Assembly (NCBI GenBank): GCA_007844125.1
Contig: CM017556.1
Coordinates: 85,000,864-85,064,863, forward strand
Source: Sinonovacula constricta
Lineage: Eukaryota > Mollusca > Bivalvia > Cardiida > Solecurtidae
Reading direction: 5' to 3'
DNA: 64,000 nt
Shown here piece by piece: positions 39,501 through 49,795 of the stretch. The stretch's first letter is position 1. Each line of letters opens with the position of its first letter. Below the pieces are notes generated by a model. It worked only from the letters and a program-made list of their open reading frames with translations. It had not been told where the DNA came from and did no database searches. The translations under genes and the position numbers were made by a program.

Positions 39501-42500
39501 GAAAAAGCACTTAAGCTCTTATTTTCATTATTGTGGTCCTTATAATCAACTTCATTGGTAGAACCAGTAGTCAAGAGGTAACTACCTGGATCAGTGCATT
39601 GCCCAAGGACTTAACATCTTAGGCTCCACTTGAAGAATATGTTCTTAATTGAGGTTTTACTTAAATTTTGACTGCTTAGTCTTAATTTATATAATATCTT
39701 TAACACATAAATGTAATATATTGGTACCTTGACCTTACCAGATTAAAGGTGTATTACATATTAGAAGGATAACAGTATATTCCAGTAAGAAGTATTCTGA
39801 GAGTCCAAATTTGTTTCTGCAAGGGGAGCCTGGGAATTGAACCTGGATTTGAACCTCTGATCCACAGTCTGTTGCCATAATCACTTAATCACAGACAACA
39901 TGGTGATAGCACGTGTAGAAATTGTTCATCTTTATTTGATAGAATTTCTTCACTATTATTTCAATGAGCATTGATCATTTCAGGATCATTCCCCATTTGA
40001 CGTGGTGGCCTGGCATGGTAACTATGCCCCCTACAAGTATGATCTGAAGAACTTCATGGTCATCAACACAGTCTCCTTTGATCATGCAGTGAGTTCTTGT
40101 TACAATTACAATTATATAAATATGAAATTTTGTATGTCTAACATCGAAAAGTCCAACTTACATTACTAGTACTGTTTTTGAATTTAGGGTAAAACATTAA
40201 TAAGTGTTCTTTGCTCCACAGCTGAGACTTCCAATCACACCTGGGCCTATACTTTTTACAGAACTTTCCAATATCTTTGCCTAGATGAGTACTTGGTGGG
40301 TCTCTTCCATGAGTTATAATGTATTCTTACCTGACTGAACCTTCACATCATACTATATTTTAAACATTCAGTCCAAAAAGTAATTATAATCAATTCAATC
40401 TTGACCATTGTAAAAGATTTTGAAAAATATGCTGTAACTATTGTACTGTTCGTGTTTTATAGTATTTGATGTATGATTAGTATCGGCTGAATCTACGATG
40501 TGTCTTGTGTTTCCAGGATCCTTCAATCTTTACTGTACTCACATGCCAGTCTACGAAACCAGGGACGGCCATCGCTGATTTTGTCATATTCCCACCACGC
40601 TGGGGTGTGGCTGATCACACCTTCAGACCACCATACTACCACAGTAAGTATTGTGACTGCTACAAGATATATCAACCAATGTAACAACCATCAAAAAGTA
40701 CCCAAGGGTCAGAGGTCTGAAAATCTTGGGCCAAATTCAACCAAACTTCACCAAAGCTTCAGTAGGCAAAAAGGAATGAAAAGTTTATCAAAGAATTTTG
40801 ATCCAGCAAAATATATGGTCGCTAGAAGCATGGCTAGTTTTCTCTACAGCTATATGCATGTAGTTCATTTATTTTATGAGCTATTGATTTTTACTTAAGA
40901 TTTGAAGCCCAAAGTAGAGGTGCACACAAGGCATGGGCATGCATAATCTATTGCTCTTTACGGTACATGGCCATTTTAGTAAATCCCTGAAAATCTTCTT
41001 GTCAGAACTTACAAGAGCTTAAGACTTGATATTTGGTATACATGTTGCGTGGGTGGCCCTCTATCAGCAGTGTTCAAAGAACTTGATGGTCAAAAACCTG
41101 GGACATGGCCATGTTCAATATATTACTAAAATATTGAATCTTGTCAGACCAAATCTCCCAGAAAAACATTGGTATTGATTTTCCAAACAAAGGATTCTTG
41201 TGAACTTCTCTAATGATTATTTGACAATCATACAGGTTTGTTTAAAAACTATAGCTTTATGATCAAGGCATTCAGGTGAAAGATATAGGATCATAATGAC
41301 CCTCTTGTTTTCTTCCCTTGTGAAGTGCATTGCAATTTGGAAGGTCTCCCAGGATAAATTTTTTCTCAACCTTTATTAGGTAGAATCCTCCAAATAACTA
41401 AAGGAGCTAATCCCCATCTTTGACAAAACAATAACATTAGAATTTCTTAATTATAAATGTGTCTTTTTTAATGTATGTCTCAGGAAACTGCATGAGTGAG
41501 TTTATGGGGCTGATTCATGGACGGTATGAAGCTAAGGTAGGTGTGTTGTTTATTATTTTGGTAAATAATATACATACCTATACAACTCTTTACTTATAGG
41601 TAAACTAGCATAAACTAAAGTATTAATTATGCATTTGTTATTTTTGTAAACATATTTTTGATTTGATTTATCTGCAATAAACATTTGTTGAAAAGTTATG
41701 CCAACTATTTAGTTGTGTAACCACTATTGAGCATATAGGGTAAGTTTCAAAGAATATTGCTACTCTTGTATGTTATCCCCACTTCAGGAGGGCGGTTTCC
41801 TGCCAGGGGGCGCAACTCTCCACAGCATGATGACGCCACATGGACCTGATGCGAATTGCTTTGAGAAAGCTTCCACAGATGAACTAAAGCCACAGCGAGT
41901 AGCTGATGGCACTCAGGTTGGTCTGCCAGAGCTGTTGTGTGCCAGTCTGCTATGTTTTGTGTCTGTATGCTATGTTCTGTGCCTGTCTACTATGTTTTAT
42001 GTCTGTCTGCTATGTTCTGTGTATATCTGCTATATTCTGTGCCTGTCTGCTATGTTTTGTGTATGTATGCTATGTTCTGTGTATATCTGCTATATTCTTT
42101 GCCTGTCTGCTATGTTTTGTGTCTGTCTGCTATGTTTTGTGTCTATCTGCTATATTCTTTGCCTGTAGGCTATGTTTTGTTTCTGTCTACTATGTTTTGT
42201 GTCTATCTGCTATGTTCTGTGTATATCTGCTATATTCTGTGCCTGTCTGCTATGTTTTGTGTCTGTCTGCTATGTTTTGTGTCTATCTGCTATATTCTTT
42301 GCCTGTAGGCTATGTTTTGTTTCTGTCTACTATGTTTTGTGCATGTCTGCTATGTTTTATGCTTGCCTGTCTGCTAGGTTCTGTGTCTGCTTGCTGTCTT
42401 TTGTGCCTGTCAACTATGTTATGTGCCTTTTGTGCCTGTCAGCTATGTTTTGTGTCTGTCTGCTATGTTTTGTACCTGTCTGCTATGGTCTGTCTGCTAT

Positions 42501-45500
42501 GTTTCATGCCTGCCTGTCTGCTAGGTTCTGTGTCTGCTTGCTATGTTTTGAGCCTGTCCACTATGTTGTGTGCCTTTTGTGTCTGTCTGTTATGTTTTGT
42601 GTCCATCTGCTATGTTTTGTGCTGTCTGCTATGTTTTGTGCATACCTGCTATGTTCTGTGTCTGTCTGCTTTGTTTTGTGCTGTTGGTATACAAAAAAAC
42701 AGCAATTCTTTGCTAGTTTAATTACAATAGTGCATGTGTTCTTTTTTCATATTTACAACTCCTAAATGTTATTTACAAATTAGATTTGAGTATTAATCTT
42801 AAACCATGTACCATTTAAAACTGCTGAGTATTTGTTCACTTTCCTTTAAAATTTAAAATAAAAAATGAAAAAAACCTTTATTAAAATTTAAACACTTAAA
42901 CCAAAATCATGCTAATGAAACTTGTCTTATTATCTTCACATTTGTTAACATACATTTTGCTAAAAGTCATGTTGGTGATACTTTGTTATATTGGTTCAAA
43001 GTCTGCTTTGTATTTTGTCCTATTTTAATTATATTCTTATACTTTCCATTATAAAAGTGACCATGATCAAGTGTTTAAATGTATTCTTTCAGTCATTTAT
43101 GTTTGAGACCTCGCTGAGTCTGCGTGTGACAGAGTGGGGCAACAAGACAAATGTAGATGACCAGTACTTCACCTGCTGGCAGCCCCTGAAAAAACATTTC
43201 ACCGGACCAGCCAAAGCAGATCAAGGTTTGTATCTTCCCTATGTTTTATGATATAGGCCATGTTGGTTGCTTAACTTCTTACTCATAAATGTACATGATG
43301 AATCATTAATTGACATGGCATGCTATACACAGTGAGGGCTTGCTCAAAATGCTTTACGTGGTCACCGTCTCCAGATATCTGAAATACTGTTGGTGATAAA
43401 TGATAAACCCAATAAACAAACAAAAAACAAAAAATAATTGACAAGTTGCATTAACAGGTTAGATCATATGGTCACTTAAAGCAGTTATTGTTAGAGAGCG
43501 ACCCAAGTATGACATGTACATGCCAAGATAGAACCACTGATGTGGTTTATAAACTGCTGAAGAACTGAGGAACTTAGGTGCCCCACCCTCAAAGAACATT
43601 AGCAGAAATGGTTTATCTTATTGTACTTAACAACTTAACAACTCATGAACACTCAAAACATGCACGTAGTGGACCTGTTGCAAGTAATAAACACCAAAAA
43701 ATTTTGCAAGAAATAAACAGTAGACAATTTCCTAGTAATAAACAATAAAGGTAAATAACAATTTGAAAGTAATGAAGAGTGGAATATTTGCTCGTAATAA
43801 ACACTTCACAATTTGCAAAGTATTAAAACTTCACACTATGCCAGTAATGAACAATATGAATAAGCAATTTTTAAGTTTAGAACATTTTTCCCCAGTTTTG
43901 AACACATTACAACTTGAAAGTAATAAACAGTAAAATAAAAATTACAAATTACTAACACATTACAATTGGCAAGTCATGAACACATTACAAGTTATGAACA
44001 GCTGACAATTTGCAAGTTGCGAACAATGAACAGTTTGCTCAGACTCGTACAATTTGCAAGTAATAAACAGTAAACAATTTTCGAGAAATGAATGCTTAAC
44101 TATTTACAAGTTATAAACACTTAAGTTTGTAAGTGACACACATTTTGAGAACAAAATGATTTCTTGATATCTTTATTGTACATGTCACTGTAATTCAGTC
44201 GACATGTCAATCTATTATTTATTTGCATTTGAAAGATGACAAATGATGCCAAAGTATTCAGTTTTTGAGTTTGTTGATTTAAATTCAAATTAAGTAGTTG
44301 AATATTCATTACCCTTGTTTTAAATACATCTAAATGGATTTTCTGTGCTGTCAGTTGTTACATGTAGAATGCACATTTTTAAAACTTGATAAAAATAGAA
44401 TATTAAGTTCAAGTATATTAACGCTGTTTATCTGCTGATTATGAACTTTAATTTATTGTTCACTTCTTGCAACTTCTTGCAGTCTAAAGAAGTTTTGAGG
44501 TATTGTGTACCATTAAATGCATGGTTATTTATATACATGGAATGTACTATAAACTCCCATAACACATTCTTGTATGATACACTTGTCAGGGAGTGCTATG
44601 TATCAGTTGTTTATCTTTGATTATAATTTTTTAACCTACTTTAGGTCCTAACCTTTCTTTTTTTTGTTGCATAAGTACCTCCTTCCCCACAGCCCATATT
44701 AAATCCATATTCTAACAGACAATGTACATGCATTATGTTAATCAAGCAAAGCAACATATAATAAATGAAATGTGTAAATCTTCTGTGTCCATCTGCAGTT
44801 CTATTTATCATCATGACTTACTACCATTTTACTTTGAAGTTGTATAAATATATTCATTTTCATAAGCCCATCAAAGAAGGGGACATATTATGGGAACACC
44901 CATGGTGGGCAGTCGGGCAGCATCCACAGCGATGTCCGCTCTCTAACTCAAACAGTTGTTGTCCGATCTTCATGAAACTTGGGGAAAATGTTAATGAGCA
45001 TAATATCATGGCCAAGTTTGATAACCAGCCAAATCACTTCAGCCACTTTAGAGTTATGGCCCTTTATACAAAAAAAGGCAAATTCGCATTGTCTGCACTC
45101 CAACTCAAACTGTTGTTGTTCGATCTTTATGGAACTTGGGAAAAATGTTTATGGGCATAATATCTTGGCCAAGTTCGATAACCAGCCAGATTGCTTCAGC
45201 CACTCAAGAGTTATGGCATTCAATACAATAAAATGGCAAATTCGCCTTGTTTTTTTAAATGTCATTTCACTTTAATTTCAGTTTTTCATGCAATAACCCA
45301 GAGTGCAGTCCAAAACTTTGACATACTGCATTGCGCAAGATTAATCAGCAGTTTATTTCAAATTGGCCAATTGAAGGGTGTACTTTGCTCTGTCTTGTGG
45401 TGCTTTTTTTTTATAGCACGGTCCAGTTATAAATGATCTAGGAATGTACCATAGAAATCTGTGTAGAACCACTGACACCTCGCATGTTTATTGGCAGACC

Positions 45501-47884
45501 TCAAGTTTTGACCTAAACTCATGACAGTTGATGCTCCGAGCTGACTTAGAAGTGGGGATTCTAAGTTAAGATGAGCCAAACTTTTTTATGAATGGTATAG
45601 GTTTAGCTTAACATATAACAATGATATAACCGGCCGCAATAGCTCAATTGGTAGAGCGTCGGCTTGCGGATCAGGAGGTTGCGAGTTCAAACCCCGGTTG
45701 GGACTTTAAAGTTGGTATTAGTCTCTTCCCTCCTAATGCTTGAGGCTAAGGGGACAGCATTATGCCTGTCTCATCAGTGTCAGTATATATAACCAGCAGG
45801 ATTCAGTCTGTGGGCACCTCATAAGTGCCCCTGTGCTATAATGATAGAAATGCCGCTACACAGTATCGGCAAAAATGCTGGCAAATCCCATCCCATCCTT
45901 ATAACGATGGTATAAGCTATAGCATTGTATATATGTGTTTCATGGAATGATGTATGTGTATTCCAGGTCTGCTGATTTATGTAATGAATATAAGCATAAA
46001 GACTAAAATGTGTGTGCATGTATATGGGCTAGCTTTTTTTTAAAACCTTTTAAAGACTTTTGCTTGGTGTATTCTGAGAAGACTCTATTCTTATCTTTAA
46101 ATAAATCAGTATTTTGTTGTATTTACCTCATTTGCTGTTGTGGTACCCATCATGGTCTTGGTTTGTTTTATGCATTATCCTCATAGAGGATGTGGCCAAT
46201 TTTATTTCTTTATCACAAACTCTCAGAGAAGGAATAATTAGGTGAGATGGTCATATATACAAAAGATGGATGATCATTGTTGACACCATTCAGCCATCAT
46301 ACTAGAGGTATGATTGGTATACACTTTTAAAACTGCTTGGATAGGGGTGTCTGATTTTTTTCTTTCCTATGTAAGCAATGAATACAATGTTATCATTTAG
46401 GGAAAAGTAGCTATCCTAACAGAGTTCAACTATTCTTAGCATGACAAGAAATAGTTCAATATATTTCCGTTATAGGGTGTGTAATCAAAGAGAGTCTCAC
46501 AGTTAAAATCCTTTAGCAGTACAAAATCATCAACTGTTCATGCCCTGCCAGTTTAAACTAGATGTAAATGTGACTATAAAATGCAAAATAAAATGAACTA
46601 CTTTATACATAGTTGGTAAACCACCATCTAGAGCACATATAAACACAGCATCCTGGGAAACATGGTACATGTTGTGTAACTAGCACTGGGAGATAGAGAT
46701 CATATCTCCCAGTCTTGGTCCTTCACCCTAAACATTCCGCCTACCATATTTCTACTACATAAACCCCAAGCTGTATAGCTAAAGCAAGGACAGTTTGATT
46801 TTTGTTGTTTCAATATGTGACTACCATTCTGAAGCACTAACGCAGTGCTTGCAGCACTTTTATTGTTCAATCCAGTCTTCAGGCTGAATCTGGCATTAAG
46901 GGGAGACAACCTAATAGCTTTGCCTACTAATATTATTTGAGTATCAAGTTCAAAGTTAATGTTCTACAAAGATATATTTATTAAATAACTGGAACATGTA
47001 TAACTGCTATTGACAGTGTGTAGATTTTGTCAATCATATAGATTATAGAGATTATTTAATGACACATAACCATCATTGGGGCCAATCAGTGGTTAAATTG
47101 TACTTCTTGGACACACTCGGTCAATTTTTTTGTTTAAAAAATAAAATCAAACATTTGTTGAACAACTGTGAATAAAGAAAAAAACTAATGGAATTGCCTC
47201 TGTTCAAATGATTATATGTGAGCATACTGGCCATATGTAGTCTGGTTGTTGGGAGAATCAGAAGCCTTGGAATGCTTTTCATCTATTTTTCAACAGCTTT
47301 ATATATCTCCAAAACTGTGCATACACTTATATATGTCATGTTTATATGCTTTTTGGCTCAATAGCAATGCTATATTTCAAATTCATATGAAATGCGAATC
47401 CTAAGGTTCAATAAGTCATTTACTAATCTAAAACTGTGGCCAAGTTACTTTACAATATGTTTTGAAAACAAAACTGTGTTGTTGTTGTTTTTTTTGCTTT
47501 ATCTATGAGCTTTACAGCTTTTACAGCTTTGACATGTTGTCTAGGTACTTAAACATATAATTTGAGAAGTACTCACTAGACTTGAGTAGTTTAACATTTA
47601 AGATACATGTTATGTCATAGTTAGTTCTTGTCTTATCTTTATATAATAAATGACTCATATATAATATTCTGTAGATTTTATTATGTTTTTCATTTAACTA
47701 ATAGTTGCACAAGTGTGGAATATTGTAAATTAACATTTGTGCTGATAAAAAACTTTTGGCAAGTTGCACATTTGTATTTTGGTTTGTTTTAGTTCAATAA
47801 ATTAATAGAAAGACTTTTTTTCTAATATATTGTTATTTTTGTTTTTCAGCCACACCTCCCCCAAAGAAGAAACAAAAGAAGTGA
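21582..47884 (+). CDS. HGD: homogentisate 1,2-dioxygenase, complete, 16 coding exons, 450 aa
   Basis: This enzyme opens the ring of homogentisate with O2 to give maleylacetoacetate in tyrosine and phenylalanine breakdown; it is a cytosolic non-haem Fe(II) enzyme. Exons: 21582-21599, 24453-24524, 25889-25977, 30887-30992, 31848-31907, 32735-32826, 33280-33314, 33718-33797, 34019-34118, 37102-37220, 39984-40088, 40517-40643, 41484-41536, 41788-41916, 43093-43225, 47850-47884. Every junction is AG/GT and in phase; the sum is 1353 nt with TGA at 47882-47884. The protein opens [15 protein letters not shown], matching the family N-terminus, and is colinear with human HGD (445 aa). Iron and active-site residues are all present, one position lower than in human: His291 (FDHA), His334 (PYYH), Glu340 (SEF), His364 (LHS) and His370 (TPHGPD). 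The oddity is the last exon, which encodes only [11 protein letters not shown], a lysine-rich tail. The human gene has 14 exons. A short upstream ATG at 21557 overlaps the start in another frame. Confidence 0.98.
23009..23078. repeat. Tandem doublet, 37 bp period
   Basis: GGACTTAAACCTGGTTTT begins at 23009 and again at 23046. The 33 bases of the two copies are identical, separated by AAGG. Confidence 0.9.
23200..23345. repeat. Dispersed repeat, partner in opposite orientation at 48735-48865
   Basis: CATATAAACAAAGAAAGAAG, a K-rich stretch, GGGAGA, and TTAAACACCCCT in this order recur as the reverse complement around 48735-48865. It may be part of a longer interspersed element; ends were not defined. 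Confidence 0.6.
24635..24850 (+). mobile_element. tRNA-derived SINE-like repeat, family C
   Basis: The head resembles a tRNA, with box A-like TAGCTCAAGTGGTAGAGCGT and box B-like GGTTCAAACCTCGAC, but the acceptor stem does not pair. The body TCAGTATAATGGACC, GGGCACCTCATGAGTGCCCC, GTGCTATAATGATAGA-like and GCAAAAATGCCGGCAAATC is shared with copies at 27060-27254 and 45631-45897. Confidence 0.8.
25470..25762. repeat. Tandem doublet, 147 bp period
   Basis: TTATTTATAGAAACA starts at 25470 and at 25617. Both copies run through TGCTGCTAGGTTGATGTTAC and CCCTAGAGGGGCATTTAGTT to CAGCTCCAGGA, with a handful of mismatches. Confidence 0.9.
26172..26715. repeat. Minisatellite, 23-bp unit, about 23 copies
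   Basis: The unit is CACAACCTCCTGAGCATAATGTA-like (core CCTCCTGAGCATAATGTA), with variants such as GAGCACAATG and TAAGCATAATG. Because 23 is not a multiple of three and the unit lacks stops on the minus strand, all three minus frames stay open as Cys/Leu/Val-rich repeats. These are not genes. Confidence 0.97.
27060..27254 (+). mobile_element. tRNA-derived SINE-like repeat, family C, head truncated
   Basis: Begins within box B (GTTCAAACCTCGGCTGGGTC), then shares TTTAAAGTTGGTAGTA, CTTCCCTCCTTAAG, GGTATAATGGACC and GCAAAAATGCCGGCAAATC with the copies at 24635 and 45631. Confidence 0.75.
27560..27750. repeat. Near-perfect palindrome, ~75 bp arms
   Basis: The left arm 27560-27634 is the reverse complement of the right arm 27676-27750, with 37 consecutive matching bases (27594-27630 against 27681-27717, core TTTACGGACTGGTTGGTCAG). 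The centre holds a second small stem, TATGGCCC with GGGCCATA, around a 13-base loop. It can fold into one long hairpin. It probably belongs to an interspersed element that may extend to about 28335, where GGTATAATAT inverts ATATTATACC at 27739. Confidence 0.93.
29399..29465 (-). mobile_element. tRNA-like (SINE head) fragment
   Basis: On the minus strand box B-like GGTTCGAATCCTGTCATGGG is preceded by GGTTAAAAGGCTTCGAAAC. No pairing acceptor stem was found and no functional tRNA is claimed. Confidence 0.35.
29605..30024 (-). other. Unrecognised open frame inside HGD intron 3, 139 codons
   Basis: The longest open frame in this intron outside the minisatellite: starts [15 protein letters not shown], ends [11 protein letters not shown] and TAA. 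It is Ser/Thr/Lys/Asn-rich, with no domain, signal peptide or motif that I recognise. Its composition is close to the intron, so a chance frame or an old element remnant is more likely than a gene. Confidence 0.15.
30250..30326 (-). mobile_element. tRNA-like (SINE head) fragment
   Basis: On the minus strand GGATGGCTTGGTGTTTAGTG resembles box A and GGTTGCTGGTTTGAACCCC box B, with a 3' region that does not pair as an acceptor stem. Confidence 0.4.
30993..34018 (+). other. HGD: HGD introns 4-8 (between exons 4 and 9)
   Basis: Introns 30993-31847, 31908-32734, 32827-33279, 33315-33717 and 33798-34018 are short, AT-rich and start GT / end AG. I see no repeats or extra exons in them. Exon 7 (33280-33314) is a 35-base microexon. 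Confidence 0.9.
34169..36608. repeat. 2.4 kb minisatellite in HGD intron 9, 24-26-bp unit
   Basis: The unit is GATTACACTAGCTCCATTATATGTGT-like (core TTACACTAGCTCCATTAT), in nearly 100 tandem copies. Variant sub-types occur in blocks: TCTATTAAGCGT units around 34850-34930, 35250-35290 and 35450-35610, and GATTAGAC / GATAAGAC units from about 35680. Repeating blocks of variants imply higher-order duplication. It fills most of the intron between HGD exons 9 and 10. Confidence 0.97.
36790..36868. repeat. Short foldback element copy in HGD intron 9
   Basis: TTCTGACCAGTCAGTTTCCA and GGATTTACACTATTTG, followed by AGCCATATAAATATAT. The left arm is decayed. Confidence 0.65.
37276..37455 (+). mobile_element. 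tRNA-derived SINE-like repeat, family B, 5' truncated
   Basis: Runs TAACTCCTCTGACTGCTTAG, GGACTTAATGTCTTCCAG, GGTTCTACCCAGATATTTGT and ATAATGATCATTATTGG. It matches in order the reverse complements of copies at 9537-9752 and 53865-54085. Confidence 0.75.
37895..38885. repeat. Imperfect tandem repeat block, ~150-170 bp units
   Basis: Recurring modules are GGTCAAGGTCACTGTTACT, AATAGAAAAA, GATATTATGATGAA-like, and CTGCATAGGTAGCTTCTGTG followed by GGGATTGAAAGTGGGGCCAG. At least four diverged rounds are visible. The minus-strand open frames across it are repeat artefacts. Confidence 0.8.
40089..41787 (+). other. HGD: HGD introns 11-13
   Basis: Introns 40089-40516, 40644-41483 and 41537-41787 are AT-rich with GT/AG ends. 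Nothing else was recognised in them. Confidence 0.9.
41936..42684. repeat. Minisatellite, 20-bp unit, beginning 20 bases after HGD exon 14
   Basis: The unit is CTGTCTGCTATGTTTTGTGT with variants (GTATATCTGC, CTGTGCC, TTTGCCTG), in roughly 37 copies. As 20 is not a multiple of three and the plus-strand unit lacks stops, all three plus frames read as Cys/Leu/Tyr/Val-rich repeats. These long frames are not exons; the true exon ends at 41916 with GTTGGT. Confidence 0.97.
43300..43425 (+). mobile_element. SINE-like repeat, family A, 3' part
   Basis: GGCATGCTATACACAGTG, CACCGTCTCCAGATATCTGA, AATACTGTTGGTG and a tail AATAAACAAACAAA are the reverse complement of the copy at 11427-11710, so this copy points along the plus strand. 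Confidence 0.75.
43640..44115. repeat. Degenerate tandem repeat, ~35-40 bp
   Basis: Repeated short phrases AATTTGCAAGTAATAAACA, ACACATTACAA and AACAGTAAACAATTT recur irregularly. The period is loose and the array looks old. Confidence 0.6.
44868..45250 (+). repeat. Two-copy ~167 bp repeat of an interspersed element
   Basis: Both copies run CTCAAACNGTTGTTGTNCGATCTTNATGNAACTTGGG, AATATCNTGGCCAAGTT and GATAACCAGCCA with CTTCAGCCACT, ending AGAGTTATGGC. The open frame across it ([17 protein letters not shown]) is a repeat translation, not a gene. Confidence 0.8.
45631..45897 (+). mobile_element. tRNA-derived SINE-like repeat, family C, most complete copy
   Basis: The head GCCGCAATAGCTCAATTGG to GAGTTCAAACCCCGG looks like a tRNA with boxes A and B, but the 3' side GGTTGGGAC does not pair with GCCGCAA, so it is not a working tRNA gene. 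The body is as in the copies at 24635 and 27060: GGGCACCTCATAAGTGCCCC, GATAGAAATGCCGCTACACA. Confidence 0.85.
46686..46712. repeat. Short perfect hairpin
   Basis: CTGGGAGATA and TATCTCCCAG form a 10-bp perfect stem around GAGATCA, in HGD intron 15. Function unknown. Confidence 0.7.
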
Positions 47885-48734
47885 AAAAGAAGAATTACAA
47901 ACCTTAAAGAAACAATACTCTTGACCTACAAAGTAATATTTGCAACAGTAACAGCTGTCATGTGTGTTGGTGGGATATCTTAAGTATATTTTACAAGATG
48001 TTGCATATCAGCAACTTTTCTATAAAAATTATGATAATTTATACAAGACAATTTGAAACTAATTTTTAAATATTATATTCCTTGTTAAATACATTTTTAA
48101 TCCCATTCATGTTTTGAAATATATATTTTTTATCAAGAGTACATCTACATTGTATTATTTTTTTATAAACATATATCATTGCTTTTGTGCTAAATGCTTA
48201 CTTTACAGGGGACAGGGCATTGTATAAAATATCTATAACTGATGTTATAACTGATGTAAATGTTAACTGAACATATTTTTTTAATGTTTTTGCCTTTGAT
48301 CTTTTGCTACAAGATTGTATCCATTGTGTGTTTGTCTGGTCAGTGCAGGATCTCATGTTTATGTTTGAAGCATTGTTAGTATTAATTATACCTCCCTTAC
48401 CCAAGAACAGTGAATGAGGTGGGCTATAAAAGAGTTATTTCAACCGCCTGTCCATCTGAAGATCTAAACTATTGTTAGGCTCGAATTTAACAATATTTCC
48501 AAAATTTGGATTGTTAAAAAATTATTGTCCTTTTCAAAAAAAAATCCTGGAAATTTTTCATACGAACCAATTAGTTCAAATGTCAAGGTCTTACAAGGAA
48601 GTCTAATGTTTGACTGCCAAAAAAATCAAGGTAGTGGGGATATTTATAACTTTCAGAGTTAAGTTGATTTTACTGCTCAATTTACTGTTAATTTTTAATA
48701 ATGCTTAACATCTGACTAATCACATACACAGGAA

Positions 48735-48865
48735 CTCTCCCTCAATGGGAGGAAGACTCCCTCTTTTAAGGGTCAAAATTACTTGAAAATAGGGGTGTTT
48801 AACACATTTTCAGAAGTCTCCCTTTTCGGAAACAGATAACTTTCTTCTTTGTTTATATGAAAAAA
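48735..48865. repeat. Dispersed repeat, inverse of 23200-23345
   Basis: Contains GAGGAAGACTCCCTC, AGGGGTGTTTAA, GAAGTCTCCCTTTTC and CTTCTTTGTTTATATGA, the reverse complements of the modules listed at 23200-23345. Confidence 0.6.
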
Positions 48866-49721
48866 ACAACAACAAACACTTTGGCCTCAGAAAAAGTTCA
48901 CATGTGTGTAATCATATAAATGATCAGAATGATCATGGTTCTCAGTATATTCTCAATTTTCTCATTGGTCAAACTTATGTCATGTTTAGAATCTGGCCAA
49001 TCACATGCATTGGAACAATCTAAGTCTGTCTGTAAATTATAATTTACGGCCCAGGTAATGTGTTGGAAAGATATTTAGGTTATTTATAATGTCAATGTTA
49101 CTAGTATTGCTTGTTAATTGTCTGTTTTTGTCATAATTTTGGTAAGAATAAAATGAGCCAAAATATTTAAACTTTGATTTTGAGTACAAGACAGCAATCA
49201 GGAATGTTAGTTCCCAGATTTCCAATTAGATCAACCATTTACTTAAAAATGGTACTTTACTCAAGCACAAATATTTATAACTTTCAGGCCAAGGTTTTAT
49301 TCATATTTATTTCCTTAAAATGTTATATAGTCATAACATTGTGTTTTCCGTGTTAGTGTTTATAATATCATGTTGCAGGAATCTCATTGCTAAAGAAGTG
49401 ATAGGAAAATAGTACAAGATAATTTATATGATGATTCCAAGCTCAGGATCAATTATAATGGAAATAATTACATGACTATGAGCTTCAAACTGCTTAAAGG
49501 TCAAAATTGATCAGAGTCAGGAAATTCTTGCATTATGTCAACTTTTTATTTTTACATTCCATTCAATAGAATTCTTATGCAAACAAGTACATCAGTAGGT
49601 AAAACTCAAGCATTTTTATTGTTGTGCACAATCACTCGTATGCCAAAATAAACACTGATTGCATAAACCAGGTTTACAAAATACAAAAATGATTTTATTG
49701 TTAAGAAATATAGAATATAAT

Positions 49722-49795
49722 TGGTGTCAGTTTGGACAAGTGGATAGAATCTTGTCTATAAAATACTGCTTTGCTGGTTTGAATCCCCAACAAAA
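49722..49795 (+). mobile_element. tRNA-like (SINE head) fragment
   Basis: GTTTGGACAAGTGGATAGAA resembles box A and GCTGGTTTGAATCCCCAAC box B. The ends do not pair, so it is a degenerate tRNA-derived repeat rather than a tRNA gene. Confidence 0.35.

Larger units (their letters stand above)
37221..39983 (+). other. HGD: HGD intron 10, SINE-like copy and ~150-170 bp repeat block
   Basis: Donor GTTAGC, acceptor TTTCAG. It contains a family B SINE-like copy (37276-37455) and imperfect repeats at 37895-38885. The right third is AT-rich without recognised features. Confidence 0.85.
43226..47849 (+). other. HGD: HGD intron 15 (4.6 kb), many repeats
   Basis: Donor GTTTGT, acceptor TTTCAG. It contains SINE-like fragments at 43300-43425 and about 43495-43590, a degenerate AATTTGCAAGTAATAAACA-type tandem repeat (43640-44115), a two-copy ~167 bp repeat (44868-45250), a family C SINE-like copy (45631-45897) and a 10-bp stem hairpin at 46686-46712. 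Confidence 0.85.

Noticed and set aside
41906..42721. 271-codon Cys/Leu/Val-rich plus-strand frame, plus two overlapping ones
   Set aside because: It reads HGD exon 14 out of frame and then the 20-bp minisatellite. It looks membrane-like only because of the repeat.
44765..45275. 131- and 98-codon plus-strand frames with [14 protein letters not shown]
   Set aside because: Translations of the two-copy interspersed repeat in HGD intron 15.
45631..45705. Functional tRNA gene
   Set aside because: Boxes A and B are present but the acceptor stem does not pair, and the sequence continues into a body shared with other SINE-like copies.
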